Assembly: GCA_949282975.1 (NCBI GenBank)
Contig: CASDQY010000011.1
Coordinates: 1 to 49,392, forward strand
Length of the DNA stretch: 49,392 nucleotides
Direction: 5' to 3'
Source of the DNA: an uncultured Oscillospiraceae bacterium
Lineage (GTDB): Bacteria > Bacillota > Clostridia > Oscillospirales > Ruminococcaceae
A program made the position numbers and the translations under genes. This document shows, piece after piece, positions 1-8,686 of this stretch. The notes below the pieces were generated by a model, which saw nothing but the letters and a program-made list of their open reading frames with translations, searched no databases and was not told where the DNA came from. Each line of letters opens with the position of its first letter. The stretch's first letter is position 1.

Positions 1-111
1 TACAACAATTCATTCTGCTTCACAATTCTTCAAAATTATATGAAAAATTGTTGTCAATTTGTTGTCAACTCGGATTTGAGATGCCGAAAACCCTTGATTT
101 TACTGGATTTT

Positions 112-1590
112 TTAGTCCAGAGGCTTCATTGTCGGGAACAGCAGTACGTCCCGGATGGCGGGAGAATCGGTGAGGATCATGCACATCCGGTCGATGCCGA
201 ATCCGATGCCGCCGGTGGGGGGCATACCGATTTCCAGGGCGTTTAAGAAGTCCTCGTCGGTGTGATTGGCTTCTTCATCCCCCTGGGCGAACTGTTCTTC
301 CTGGGCGGCAAACCGCTGGCGCTGGTCAATGGGGTCGTTGAGCTCGGAATAGGCGTTGGCCATTTCCCAGCCGTTTAAGAAGAATTCGAACCGCTCCACA
401 TAGTCCGGGTTATCCGGCTTTTTCTTGGTGAGGGGAGAAATTTCCACCGGGTGATCCATCACAAAGGTGGGCTGGATCAGGTGGGATTCCACAAATTCCT
501 CGAAGAAGAGGTTCAGGATATCCCCTTTCTGATGGCGCTGTTCGTATTCAATGCCCTTTTCCTTGGCAATGGCACGGGCTTCTTCCAGGGTGTGGATCTC
601 GTTGAAATCTACGCCCGCATATTCCTTGACGGCGTCCACCATGGTGATCCGCTTGAAGGGCTTGCCCAAATCCATTTCCACCCCGCCATAGGTGATGGTA
701 GTGGTACCCAGCACGGTTTGGGCCACATAGCGGTAAAGATTTTCTGTCAGGTCCATCATGCCGTGATAGTCGGTGTAAGCCTGATACAGTTCCATCAGGG
801 TGAATTCCGGGTTGTGGCGGGTGTCCAAACCTTCGTTGCGGAACACCCGGCCGATTTCATACACCCGTTCCAGTCCCCCTACGATCAGCCGTTTCAGGTA
901 CAGTTCCAGGGAGATGCGCAGTTTCAGATCTTCGTTGAGAGCATTGAAATGGGTTTCAAAGGGACGGGCGGCGGCACCCCCGGCGTTGGTCACCAGCATG
1001 GGGGTTTCCACCTCCATGAACCCTTCTCCGGCCAGGTAGGTGCGGATGGCGGAGATGATCTGGGAGCGTTTGACGAAGGTATCCCGCACCTCCGGATTCA
1101 TAATCAGGTCCACATACCGCTGGCGGTAGCGCATATCGGTGTTGGTCAGGCCGTGGAATTTTTCCGGCAGAGGCTGGAGGGATTTGCTCAGCAGGGTCAT
1201 CTGCTGCACCCGTACCGAAATCTGTCCGGTTTTGGTGGTAAATACCTCGCCCTGTACCCCGATGATATCGCCGATGTCATATTTCTTAAACCATTGGTAA
1301 GCGTCGGTTCCCAGGTTGTCCCGCCCCACAAACAGCTGCATCCGGCCGCTGCCGTCCTGCAAATCGGCAAAGCTGGCTTTGCCCATCACCCGTTTGGACA
1401 TCATCCGTCCCGCCAGGGAGACGGTTTTGCCTTCGTACCGGTCATATTGGTCGGTGATATCTTTGGCGTGGGTATCTACAGGAAAGCTGGTTTGGACAAA
1501 AGGATCCATCCCCGCCTGCCGGAGCTGATCCAGCTTTTCCCGGCGCACCTGCAAAAGGTCGCTGAGCTGAGGCTGCTGCGTTTGATTCAT
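112..1590 (-). CDS. lysS: lysyl-tRNA synthetase, class II
   Basis: Charges tRNA-Lys with lysine in the cytosol, acting as a homodimer. The 492 residues match the bacterial class II family length. An OB-fold anticodon-binding domain lies at roughly residues 60-150 and the catalytic core follows: motif 2 is visible as [11 protein letters not shown] followed by TRHNPEF, and motif 3 as [11 protein letters not shown] near the C-terminus, ending in the family-typical LLFPTMKP. The ATG has a modest AGAGGG site about 12 nt upstream. It starts 21 nt after the greA stop on the same strand, an arrangement common in Firmicutes, so it is probably transcribed from the greA promoter. No clear terminator is visible between its stop and the window edge. 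Confidence 0.97.
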   Translation of the reverse strand: MNQTQQPQLSDLLQVRREKLDQLRQAGMDPFVQTSFPVDTHAKDITDQYDRYEGKTVSLAGRMMSKRVMGKASFADLQDGSGRMQLFVGRDNLGTDAYQWFKKYDIGDIIGVQGEVFTTKTGQISVRVQQMTLLSKSLQPLPEKFHGLTNTDMRYRQRYVDLIMNPEVRDTFVKRSQIISAIRTYLAGEGFMEVETPMLVTNAGGAAARPFETHFNALNEDLKLRISLELYLKRLIVGGLERVYEIGRVFRNEGLDTRHNPEFTLMELYQAYTDYHGMMDLTENLYRYVAQTVLGTTTITYGGVEMDLGKPFKRITMVDAVKEYAGVDFNEIHTLEEARAIAKEKGIEYEQRHQKGDILNLFFEEFVESHLIQPTFVMDHPVEISPLTKKKPDNPDYVERFEFFLNGWEMANAYSELNDPIDQRQRFAAQEEQFAQGDEEANHTDEDFLNALEIGMPPTGGIGFGIDRMCMILTDSPAIRDVLLFPTMKPLD

Positions 1591-1611
1591 CTTGCTGATT
1601 CCCTCTTTCGG

Positions 1612-2103
1612 TTAATTGCTGCGCTTGAGTTCTAAGATTTCGTATTTGGCGATCCGTCCGCCGGGCAGTTCTGCTTCGCAGATATCGCCTACTTTATGTC
1701 CCACCAGGGCTTTGCCCACCGGGGAATCCTCGCTGATATATTTCACTTCGCCGGTGGGGTCCACTTCGTTGGAGCTGACCAGATGGAAAACCTGCACCCG
1801 ATCCCGTTCCAGGTTTTTCACCGTGACTTCAATGCCTAAGCCCACTTTATCGGTGGTGATGTCCTCTTCATTGACGATGACCACCCGGCTGAGATAGGCT
1901 TCCCTGTCTTTGATCTGTGCTTCCAGGATGCCCTGTTCATTCATGGCTTCGTCGTATTCGCTGTTTTCCGACAGATCGCCGAAGGAGCGGGCGACTTTAA
2001 TCTTTTCGCTGACTTCTTTTCGCTTGACGCTCTTCATCTCTTCCAGTTCTGCTACCAGCTTGTTGTAGCTTTCCTGTGTAATCTGATATTCCCGTTCAGC
2101 CAT
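1612..2103 (-). CDS. greA: transcription elongation factor GreA
   Basis: Binds in the RNA polymerase secondary channel and stimulates cleavage of backtracked RNA. The 163 residues are close to the family norm (about 158). The N-terminal half is a charged antiparallel coiled coil whose tip carries the acidic residues (SFGDLSENSEYDEA, about residues 40-55). The C-terminal FKBP-like domain contains the family signature ISEDSPVGKALVGHKVGD. The ATG at 2103 is preceded by ACGAGG. A consensus promoter and a leader hairpin lie upstream, and lysS follows after 21 nt, so this is the first gene of a greA-lysS operon. Confidence 0.97.
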   Translation of the reverse strand: MAEREYQITQESYNKLVAELEEMKSVKRKEVSEKIKVARSFGDLSENSEYDEAMNEQGILEAQIKDREAYLSRVVIVNEEDITTDKVGLGIEVTVKNLERDRVQVFHLVSSNEVDPTGEVKYISEDSPVGKALVGHKVGDICEAELPGGRIAKYEILELKRSN

Positions 2104-2129
2104 AGCGACTACCTCGTTTACAAGAAATT

Positions 2130-2152
2130 CCCGGCCTTATGAAAAAGCCGGG
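2130..2152 (-). promoter_or_regulatory. greA leader: greA leader hairpin with UUUUUCAUAAG loop
   Basis: On the minus strand CCCGGC and GCCGGG form a perfect 6-bp stem around the 11-nt loop UUUUUCAUAAG. The hairpin begins about 9 nt after the predicted start of the greA transcript. The same 11-nt loop, on a different stem, occurs in the nusG-rplK intergenic leader at 17633-17651. No U-tract follows the stem, so it does not look like an intrinsic terminator. Its function is unknown; a protein-binding leader or a stability element are both possible. Confidence 0.5.
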
Positions 2153-2167
2153 TTGAACAATAGATAC

Positions 2168-2196
2168 ATTATAATAGCGAAAAAAAGAAATGTCAA
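2168..2196 (-). promoter_or_regulatory. sigma-A promoter of greA-lysS
   Basis: Perfect consensus on the minus strand: -35 TTGACA at 2196-2191, a 17-bp spacer, and -10 TATAAT at 2173-2168. The predicted start is near 2161, leaving a leader of roughly 58 nt before the greA ATG. A strong promoter fits the housekeeping role of both genes. Confidence 0.85.
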
Positions 2197-2275
2197 GCAG
2201 TTTCAAATTTTCTATGGTTTGTTCATATTTTATTCATAAATATTGCAAAATAACTGCTTTCCTAATGACGGAAAT

Positions 2276-2286
2276 TGTGCTATAGT
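2276..2286 (+). promoter_or_regulatory. extended -10 promoter of the ABC transporter operon
   Basis: TGTGC followed by TATAGT forms an extended -10 (TGnTATAGT). No good -35 is present at 17 bp. It lies 54 nt upstream of the ABC ATPase start. Nearly the same TGTGCTATAnT string is found upstream of the YfhO-family gene, proS and the FUSC gene in this window. Confidence 0.5.
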
Positions 2287-2339
2287 ATTACCTGTATTTG
2301 TGCAAACTCACAAAGTTCAGCAAGATGGAGGAAAGAACC

Positions 2340-3398
2340 ATGATCGAAATTCAAGGTCTGACCAAGCGTTACGGCTCTAAGCTGGCGGTGGATCGGATCT
2401 CCTTTTCGGTGGGAAAAGGTGAAATCGTGGGATTTCTGGGCCCCAACGGCGCCGGTAAATCCACCACCATGAACATCATCACCGGGTATCTCAGCGCCAC
2501 GGAAGGCCGTGTACTGATTGACGGCCATGAGATTCTGGAAGAGCCCACCCAGGCGAAAAAGTGCATCGGCTATCTGCCGGAACAGCCCCCGCTGTACCAG
2601 GACATGACGGTGTGGGAGTATTTAAACTTTATCTATGAGTTGAAAAAGGCCAAAACCGCCAGCCGTACCAAGCACCTGGAAACGGTGTGCGGCATGGTGA
2701 AGATCGGCCATGTGAAGGATCGTCTGATCTCCAACCTGTCCAAAGGGTACAAGCAGCGGGTTGGCATTGCCCAGGCGTTGATCGGCAACCCGGAAGTGCT
2801 GATTCTGGACGAACCTACGGTGGGACTGGACCCCAACCAGATCATTGAGATCCGCAGCCTGATCAAGTCTTTGAGCCGGAACCATACCGTGATCCTTTCC
2901 ACGCACATTTTGAGTGAGGTACAGTCGGTGTGCGACCGGGTCATTATCATCAACCAGGGGGTTATTGTGGCCGACGATACCGAGCGCAACCTCTCCGAAA
3001 AGCTCAGCAAGGACAAGCGGTATACCCTGCGGGTGAAGGCGGCTCAAACCGATGCCCTTACCGCCCTGAGCCGGCTGGAAAAGGTGGACAGCGTGCGCCC
3101 CCACGGCCAGAAGGAGCCGGGCGTGTTTGAATTCTTGATCCAGCCCAAGGAAAACCAGGACATCCGGGAGGATGTGTTTGAGCTGCTTCGGGAGCGGGAT
3201 TGGCCCATGCTGGAATTCAAACACAATGCCATGGATCTGGAAGACATCTTCATCCGCCTGACCGATCCCACGGTGGCTGAGTCCATTGCCCGGGAAAACC
3301 GCAAAGAAGAGCAGCAGAACCAACCGGAAGAAAAAAGTAAGTTCCGCAAACTCTTTGGCCCCAAGGATGAGACGGAGAAGGAGGAGGAAAGCAAATGA
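2340..3398 (+). CDS. ABC transporter ATP-binding protein (GldA-like)
   Basis: ATPase subunit of an ABC-2 type exporter; energises the membrane partner encoded just downstream. Of the 352 residues, Walker A (GPNGAGKST) is at about 34-42, the signature reads LSKGYKQR rather than LSGGQ, a form typical of GldA-like ATPases, and Walker B with the D-loop (VLILDEPTVGLDP) follows near residue 155; the switch histidine is in STHILSE. The last 50 residues are a charged Glu/Lys-rich tail. I chose the ATG at 2340 because GGAGGAAAG lies just before it; an in-frame TTG 42 nt upstream has no site. The next gene overlaps by 4 nt (ATGA), so translation is coupled. Confidence 0.92.
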   Translation: MIEIQGLTKRYGSKLAVDRISFSVGKGEIVGFLGPNGAGKSTTMNIITGYLSATEGRVLIDGHEILEEPTQAKKCIGYLPEQPPLYQDMTVWEYLNFIYELKKAKTASRTKHLETVCGMVKIGHVKDRLISNLSKGYKQRVGIAQALIGNPEVLILDEPTVGLDPNQIIEIRSLIKSLSRNHTVILSTHILSEVQSVCDRVIIINQGVIVADDTERNLSEKLSKDKRYTLRVKAAQTDALTALSRLEKVDSVRPHGQKEPGVFEFLIQPKENQDIREDVFELLRERDWPMLEFKHNAMDLEDIFIRLTDPTVAESIARENRKEEQQNQPEEKSKFRKLFGPKDETEKEEESK

Positions 3399-4096
3399 CA
3401 GCGATTTTTAAGCGGGAGTTTTTCGCCTATTTTAAAAACCCCATCGGCTGGGTTTTTCTGGCTATCTTCTGGTTCTTCTGTGGGTTAAACTTGTTTATTT
3501 TGGTAAGCGCCGGAGTAAATATGATTTCCTACATCTTTTCCAATATGATGTTGGTGCTGATGATCTGCATCCCGGTATTGACCATGCGGTTGATGAGTGA
3601 AGAGGCCCGCATGAAGACGGATCAGGCCCTGCTTACTGCCCCGGTCAGCCTTTCCGGCATTATCTGGGGGAAATTTTTGGCGGCCATGGCCCTTTTCGGC
3701 GTGGGCATGGCCATGACGGTGATTGACTTTATCGTCTTAAGTTCCTTTGCATCTCCTCAGGTTTCCATTTTTATCGGCAACCTCATCGGCTTGCTTTTGC
3801 TGGGCGGCGCTTTTATTTCCATCGGTCTGTTTATCTCCACCATGACCCAATCCCAGCTGGCTGCCGCCATTATCAGCTTTGCGGTGATTCTGTTTTTCTA
3901 TATGTTGGATTATTTCGTGACTGCCGTACCGTGGAACTGGGCGCAAAACATCCTCAGCGCCATCAGTTTTACCGGCCGCTACAATGAGTTCACCAACGGG
4001 ATTCTGGATTACGGCAATATTGTGTTTTTTGCCAGCGTGATTTTTATCTTTAATTTCCTGTCGGTGCGGGTGCTGGAGCGCCGGCGCTGGAGTTAA
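3395..4096 (+). CDS. ABC-2 type permease (GldF-like)
   Basis: Membrane subunit of the exporter whose ATPase overlaps it by 4 nt. The 233 residues contain about six hydrophobic segments, starting with one at residues 17-40, and the family-typical RLMSEEARMKTDQALLTAPVS loop between segments 2 and 3 that matches GldF-type ABC-2 permeases. The C-terminus ends in a short basic tail (ERRRWS). The GldG-like gene follows after 19 nt. In Bacteroidetes GldAFG is tied to gliding, but homologous ATPase-permease-GldG sets occur in non-gliding Firmicutes, where the substrate is not known. Confidence 0.88.
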   Translation: MTAIFKREFFAYFKNPIGWVFLAIFWFFCGLNLFILVSAGVNMISYIFSNMMLVLMICIPVLTMRLMSEEARMKTDQALLTAPVSLSGIIWGKFLAAMALFGVGMAMTVIDFIVLSSFASPQVSIFIGNLIGLLLLGGAFISIGLFISTMTQSQLAAAIISFAVILFFYMLDYFVTAVPWNWAQNILSAISFTGRYNEFTNGILDYGNIVFFASVIFIFNFLSVRVLERRRWS

Positions 4097-4115
4097 TGGA
4101 GGGAGAAGGTAACCT

Positions 4116-5615
4116 ATGAACAAACCCAATTTTCTGACCTCCCGCCGGTTCAAACACGGCGCTTTGGCTACCGTGATCACCATTGTGGTGGTGGCCGCAG
4201 TGGTGCTGGTGAATGTAATCGTGGGACTGTTGCTGGGACTGTTCCCCAGCAGTGTGGACCTTACCGATAACAACCGGTTTCAACTGGGAGAAGAATCCAT
4301 TCAATATGTGCAGGGGCTGGATGAGGACATCACCATCACCGTCTGCATGAATGAAAATGAATTTGCAACCACTGATTCCAGCGGTTACTACTACCAGGCC
4401 AATGAGATCATCAAGCAGTATGCCCAATACAGCGGCCACATTACGGTGCGGTATGTGGACCTGATGGAGGACCCCGGCTTTTCCGCCAACTACGCCGACT
4501 ACAGCTTGTCGGAAGCGGACATCATTGTGGAAAGCGCCCAGCGGATTCGTGTGGTGGATCCTTCCGAGTTGGTGGTTGCGGAGTACAACGACGATTATAC
4601 CAGCTATGAGTATTTTTCCGATGCGGAGCAGGTTATGACCAGCGCCATCAGCTATGTGGCGGCCAATGAACTCACCAACTGCGCCGTGATCACCGGCCAC
4701 AGCGAAACCGAATCCGCCGGACTGACCACCATTCTGGATGACAACAACTACCAGATGACCAGCGTGGATCTGGCTTCCACCGACTTGGATTCCTCCTATG
4801 ATTTGGTGGTGATCTGCGCCCCCATGGTGGACTACACCGATGCGGAACTGGAAAAAATTGACGCTTTTCTCACCAACGGCGGTGAATTCGGCAAGACCCT
4901 TTTGTATGTTGCAAATTTCCAACAGGTCAGCGTGGATGAAACCACCGGCGCCGTCAGCTCCATCACCCCTAATCTGGATGCTTATCTGGCAGAGTGGGGC
5001 ATTGAAGTGAGCCTGGATGGAATGATGTATGAAACCGACAACACCAACGCCTACAACAATAACTATGTTATGGGCATGAATATTGTGGACGAGGAGCACA
5101 CCGCCGAACTGCGGGACGCTACGCTGCCCTTCATCGGAATGTATGCCAGACCGGTGAACCTGCTGTTTGAATCCCAGGATAATATCACCACTTCCGTGCT
5201 GGTGGAAAGCACCTCCACCACCACTTTGGTGCCCTATTCCGAAGCGGAGGACGCCGCTGCCTATCTGGAAAGCCATATCGGCACCTATAATGCCGCCGTG
5301 CTCTCCCAGAAAACCCGCTATGAGGGGCTGACCCCTTATTCTTCCAATGTCATTGTCTTGGGCAGTGACGGGCTGCTGGCGGAAACCGCCATCAGCGACG
5401 CCCGCTACAACAACAACGAATACATGGTAAACCTGATCAACGACCTTACCGGCCAGGAAGGCGGCATCAACATTTCTGCGGTCAGCTTTACCAGCGAGAC
5501 CTTCAACGCCAGCAATGCAGCTGCTATTACCACCTTAATTGTCTTTATGATTGTGATCCCGCTGGCGGCTCTGGGCGGAGGTTTCACCTTCTGGCTGATG
5601 CGGAGGAGAAAGTAA
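4116..5615 (+). CDS. GldG family protein (ABC-associated, membrane-anchored)
   Basis: Accessory component of the Gld-type ABC system. The 499-residue protein has an N-terminal transmembrane segment (about residues 15-40), a large extracytoplasmic region with the GldG/DUF4350-type fold (ending near residue 465), and a C-terminal transmembrane segment followed by the basic tail MRRRK. GGAGGGAGAAGG precedes the ATG. It is followed after 1 nt by the DUF4340 gene. No catalytic residues are recognisable. The role in binding or delivering a substrate to the exporter is inferred from gene order only. Confidence 0.82.
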   Translation: MNKPNFLTSRRFKHGALATVITIVVVAAVVLVNVIVGLLLGLFPSSVDLTDNNRFQLGEESIQYVQGLDEDITITVCMNENEFATTDSSGYYYQANEIIKQYAQYSGHITVRYVDLMEDPGFSANYADYSLSEADIIVESAQRIRVVDPSELVVAEYNDDYTSYEYFSDAEQVMTSAISYVAANELTNCAVITGHSETESAGLTTILDDNNYQMTSVDLASTDLDSSYDLVVICAPMVDYTDAELEKIDAFLTNGGEFGKTLLYVANFQQVSVDETTGAVSSITPNLDAYLAEWGIEVSLDGMMYETDNTNAYNNNYVMGMNIVDEEHTAELRDATLPFIGMYARPVNLLFESQDNITTSVLVESTSTTTLVPYSEAEDAAAYLESHIGTYNAAVLSQKTRYEGLTPYSSNVIVLGSDGLLAETAISDARYNNNEYMVNLINDLTGQEGGINISAVSFTSETFNASNAAAITTLIVFMIVIPLAALGGGFTFWLMRRRK

Positions 5616-5616
5616 C

Positions 5617-7116
5617 ATGAATAAAAAAGTCCGCAATTTAATCCTGGGCGGAGCGTGCGTCGTGGTGCTGGCGGCGGCATTGATTGTGATTTTGGTGCTC
5701 AGCCAGCAGCAGGATTCGGAGGATAATACCTCTGGTGTGGTTTCTGCTTTGGTGGAAGACGAGGTGGACAACAGCATCATTGACGAAGAAGTGGAGGCAC
5801 TGGATTATCTTACGGTGCAGGGGGCCAACGGCAGCTACACCATCCGCATGGCGGAAGAGCCGGAAGAAGGGGAAGATTACAGTTTCACCCTGGACGGCTT
5901 TGACGGCCTGCCTTTGGACCGTTCCACAATTCGAAGCTCCGTAAGTACATTTGCCAACGCCAATTATCTGGATCTGGTGTTTGAAGACACCGCCGGTATG
6001 GATCTTTCCACCTATGGCTTAACGGAACCCAGCACAACCGTTACCGCCTCGTTCGGCGGCAGAACGTATACGCTTTATCTGGGGGGCGCTACCTCCGGCA
6101 TTACCGGCCGGTACTGCATGCTGGAGGGAAATCCGGCGCTGTATGCCGTATCCAATTCCCTGGCGTCCACGTTGGATGTGAACCCCAATACCTATCTGGA
6201 CAAAACCATTTTGGACAGTTATAAAAACAGCGAAGAAGATCCGGAGGTTACCCTCACCATCCACCGTCCCGATCTTCCGGAAGATATTGTGGTGGAACCC
6301 ACCGATACTTCCCGCTACGGGGATTCTTCGTTAACTACCATGGCCAGCCGGTATGAAATGACCAGTCCGGTGGTTACTCTGGTGGATCCGGATCTGGAAA
6401 CGGAACTGATCTTTAACATCTTCGGCTCCGATGCGGAGGATGTGGTGGCTTCCAATCCCACCCAGGCCCAGTTGGAAGAATACGGTTTGGCCTCGCCGGC
6501 AGCGGTCGTTACCATGACCTGGGACGATACCGGCATTGTGCTGACCATCGGCAACGAGGTGACATTGGATGGCACCGCCTGCCGTTATGTGATGAAGGAC
6601 GACAGCGTTTTGGTATATGTGGTGGATGAAGAACTGCTGCCCTGGGTGGATTACACGGCGGATGATCTGGTATCCTCCATTCCTTTGGTGCCGTACATCC
6701 AGAATGTTTCTGCCATGACCATCTCCTTTAATGGAGAGGAGCATACCTTCCATCTTTCCCAGGTGCCCACCGGAGGCACCAACGCCAACGGGGAAGCCGC
6801 CACAGAAACCCATGTGGAATACAACGGCTCGGAACTGGACGGCGATAACTTTGCCGTTTGGTATCAGTTGGTGATGTCCTGCCAGGCAAACGGGATCAAC
6901 CGCAGTGAAGTCACTTCCGATCCCGTGATGACGGTAACCTATCAATATTCCAACGGCACCACCGATACCGTGCAGTACTACGATATGGGCAACCGTGTGA
7001 TCGTGGTTTCGGTCAATGGCGCAGAAGCGGTGACCACTTCCATCAGCTTTGTGAATAAGGTCCAGTCGGAACTGCAAAAGCTGTTAAACGGCGAAGAGGT
7101 CAATATGAACTGGTAA
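5617..7116 (+). CDS. DUF4340 domain-containing membrane-anchored protein
   Basis: The 499-residue protein has a basic start (MNKKVRNL), a transmembrane anchor at about residues 8-29, an acidic linker, and a long extracytoplasmic region made of repeated beta-rich units (for example the YGLTEPSTTVT and YGLASPAAVVT segments about 155 residues apart, which are internal repeats of the DUF4340 fold). DUF4340 proteins regularly follow GldG-like genes, as here, where the spacing is 1 nt. It closes the four-gene operon: a strong hairpin follows 18 nt after the stop. Function is unknown; it is presumably a surface partner of the ABC system. Confidence 0.82.
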   Translation: MNKKVRNLILGGACVVVLAAALIVILVLSQQQDSEDNTSGVVSALVEDEVDNSIIDEEVEALDYLTVQGANGSYTIRMAEEPEEGEDYSFTLDGFDGLPLDRSTIRSSVSTFANANYLDLVFEDTAGMDLSTYGLTEPSTTVTASFGGRTYTLYLGGATSGITGRYCMLEGNPALYAVSNSLASTLDVNPNTYLDKTILDSYKNSEEDPEVTLTIHRPDLPEDIVVEPTDTSRYGDSSLTTMASRYEMTSPVVTLVDPDLETELIFNIFGSDAEDVVASNPTQAQLEEYGLASPAAVVTMTWDDTGIVLTIGNEVTLDGTACRYVMKDDSVLVYVVDEELLPWVDYTADDLVSSIPLVPYIQNVSAMTISFNGEEHTFHLSQVPTGGTNANGEAATETHVEYNGSELDGDNFAVWYQLVMSCQANGINRSEVTSDPVMTVTYQYSNGTTDTVQYYDMGNRVIVVSVNGAEAVTTSISFVNKVQSELQKLLNGEEVNMNW

Positions 7117-7133
7117 TCAAACCAATATGGAAA

Positions 7134-7161
7134 AGAACGCACTGCAAAAGCGGTGCGTTCT
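7134..7161. terminator. bidirectional terminator between DUF4340 gene and ypeB
   Basis: GAACGCACTGC and GCGGTGCGTTC form an 11-bp stem (one G-T pair) around AAAA. The plus strand continues into a T-rich run (TCCTTTTC). It sits between two convergent genes and can serve both. Confidence 0.75.
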
Positions 7162-7182
7162 CCTTTTCTGTTGGCCGATGGC

Positions 7183-8532
7183 TTACATGGTCAAGGTGCC
7201 GTTTTCGTCGGTGTACACCACCAGAATTTGCTCTTCTGCGCCGGTCTGGGCGTTGATATACACCAGAACCTGCTCCTCTTTTTGCGAAGTGCAGGAAAAT
7301 TCCCAGCAGAACACTTCGTTTTGCCCGCTGGTGGGAATCACGGTCAGCCGGGAGTTTTGCACCGTAAGCAGGGAGCTCAGGGAATCCGCCGCCTGTTGGG
7401 CGGTAAGGCCGGGGGTCAGTTCCAACCGCTGCTGGTGATTCATCAAGTAGCCGCTTGCTTCTACCTCCAACACTTCCCCGTTGTCCAGCGCAACGGTAAG
7501 CTTGATCAGGTCAGGATAACAGAGGATGGACCCGTTTTGGGCATAGGCATAGTTGATGGTGATCCGGTTCCCGTTGATTTCATAATAACTGTCCTGCATG
7601 GAATCATAGCCCTGCTGCTTGAGCCACTCTGCGCCGATGGCTACGGCGTCCTCCGCCGAAATGGCGCTGCCGCTGGGAATGCGGCTGTTCATAAGATAGT
7701 GGAGATACCCGCCCTGCTTGGTAATGGAGATGGAAACTTCCCCATTGCCGAAGCTGTAGCAGGGCAAATTCCCGGCAGAATCCCCCTGATCGGAGAGCTC
7801 TTCCTGAGAAAGGCCGGTAATAGCGGCGGCTTTTTCCAGGGCTTCTTCTTTGGATATTTCCGGCTGATCCTGGGTCATCCGGGGGGTGGCGGAGTTGATA
7901 TGGTCGGAGAAGGGACCGTCATAGATCAGGGTGGGATAATCGGACAGGCTTTCTTCCATCTCTTCCGCCGAATCGTCCAGGGTCAGGATCTCCTGGCTGC
8001 TTTCGTTGGACACGGCGTGGTTTACCTTTTGCAGGGAAATGGCGCCGGTGCGGATCTGATCCTCTATCAGCACGATCTGGCTGCGCATGGATTGGGTGTA
8101 TTCTTTTAAGGTGTAGAGCTGGTCAACCTGCTCCTGGGTCAAATCCTGGCCCTGGGAGACGGTTTTGTTTAAGCTCACGGCATAATCCCCCACCTGGCTG
8201 AGCAGCCGGTAGCTGTTTTCCAGGTTCAGTTCCGACAGGGGCAGGCCGGCCAAGGCGTCTTTGGCAAAACCGGCCTCCCGCCAGACGGTGGCGGTCATCT
8301 CGCCAAAGGCGGCGGCGGTGCCGCAGTAGATGGTTTTGGTTAGGGCGTTGTCCAGATTTTCCAGATAGGCGGACAGGTTGCTGATATTTTTTAAATAGCT
8401 GCTTTCCAACGCTGTTTCAGCGGAAACCGCCCGGGCATAATTCATACACAGATAGGTGATCAAAACGCCGGGAATGGCCACGGCAAAAATAATGAGCCGT
8501 ATTAAACAGCGCCGGCCGAGCTGAAGATTCAT
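7183..8532 (-). CDS. ypeB: germination protein YpeB
   Basis: In Bacillus, YpeB is made in the forespore and is needed for the stability and spore localisation of the cortex-lytic enzyme SleB. The 449 residues match YpeB (about 450): an N-terminal signal anchor at about residues 10-30, a helical N-terminal domain, and PepSY-type repeats in the C-terminal half (for instance SKEEALEKAAAITGLS and SAEDAVAIGAEWLKQQG). I start it at ATG 8532, preceded by GGGAGGAAG; a longer in-frame reading to 8694 would run through the promoter. A sigma-G-like promoter lies just upstream. No sleB gene adjoins it, which is unusual because sleB-ypeB is normally bicistronic. Confidence 0.9.
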   Translation of the reverse strand: MNLQLGRRCLIRLIIFAVAIPGVLITYLCMNYARAVSAETALESSYLKNISNLSAYLENLDNALTKTIYCGTAAAFGEMTATVWREAGFAKDALAGLPLSELNLENSYRLLSQVGDYAVSLNKTVSQGQDLTQEQVDQLYTLKEYTQSMRSQIVLIEDQIRTGAISLQKVNHAVSNESSQEILTLDDSAEEMEESLSDYPTLIYDGPFSDHINSATPRMTQDQPEISKEEALEKAAAITGLSQEELSDQGDSAGNLPCYSFGNGEVSISITKQGGYLHYLMNSRIPSGSAISAEDAVAIGAEWLKQQGYDSMQDSYYEINGNRITINYAYAQNGSILCYPDLIKLTVALDNGEVLEVEASGYLMNHQQRLELTPGLTAQQAADSLSSLLTVQNSRLTVIPTSGQNEVFCWEFSCTSQKEEQVLVYINAQTGAEEQILVVYTDENGTLTM

Positions 8533-8562
8533 TGCGCTTCCTCCCACAAAGTAATTTTCTTC

Positions 8563-8591
8563 TAGTGTGACGGAAAAAATGAAAAATATAC
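8563..8591 (-). promoter_or_regulatory. candidate sigma-G promoter of ypeB
   Basis: On the minus strand GTATA (8591-8587), a 17-bp spacer and CACACTA (8569-8563) fit the forespore sigma-G pattern GNATR-N17/18-CATNHTA with one mismatch. It lies 30 nt upstream of the ypeB ATG. Forespore expression is what is known for ypeB in Bacillus. Confidence 0.55.
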
Positions 8592-8612
8592 CGGAAATTT
8601 CTCGGATAGCGG

Positions 8613-8641
8613 TGGAAATTTTTCCGGCAATCCTGTATAAT
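8613..8641 (+). promoter_or_regulatory. promoter of the cysteine desulfurase operon
   Basis: -35 TGGAAA at 8613-8618, a 17-bp spacer and -10 TATAAT at 8636-8641. It lies 45 nt upstream of the start codon and is divergent from the ypeB promoter. Confidence 0.6.
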
Positions 8642-8686
8642 GATAAGTTGAAATCACCACCACAGTGAAAGGGACGACGTGAAAAG

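Noticed and set aside
36..68. Two TTGTTGTCAA direct repeats (48-57 and 59-68), which on the minus strand supply TTGACA sequences upstream of a TATAAT
   Set aside because: Spacings to the TATAAT are 11 and 22 bp, neither usable by sigma-A. The repeats resemble the 9-mers of the 9-9-3-9 element only weakly and lack its architecture.
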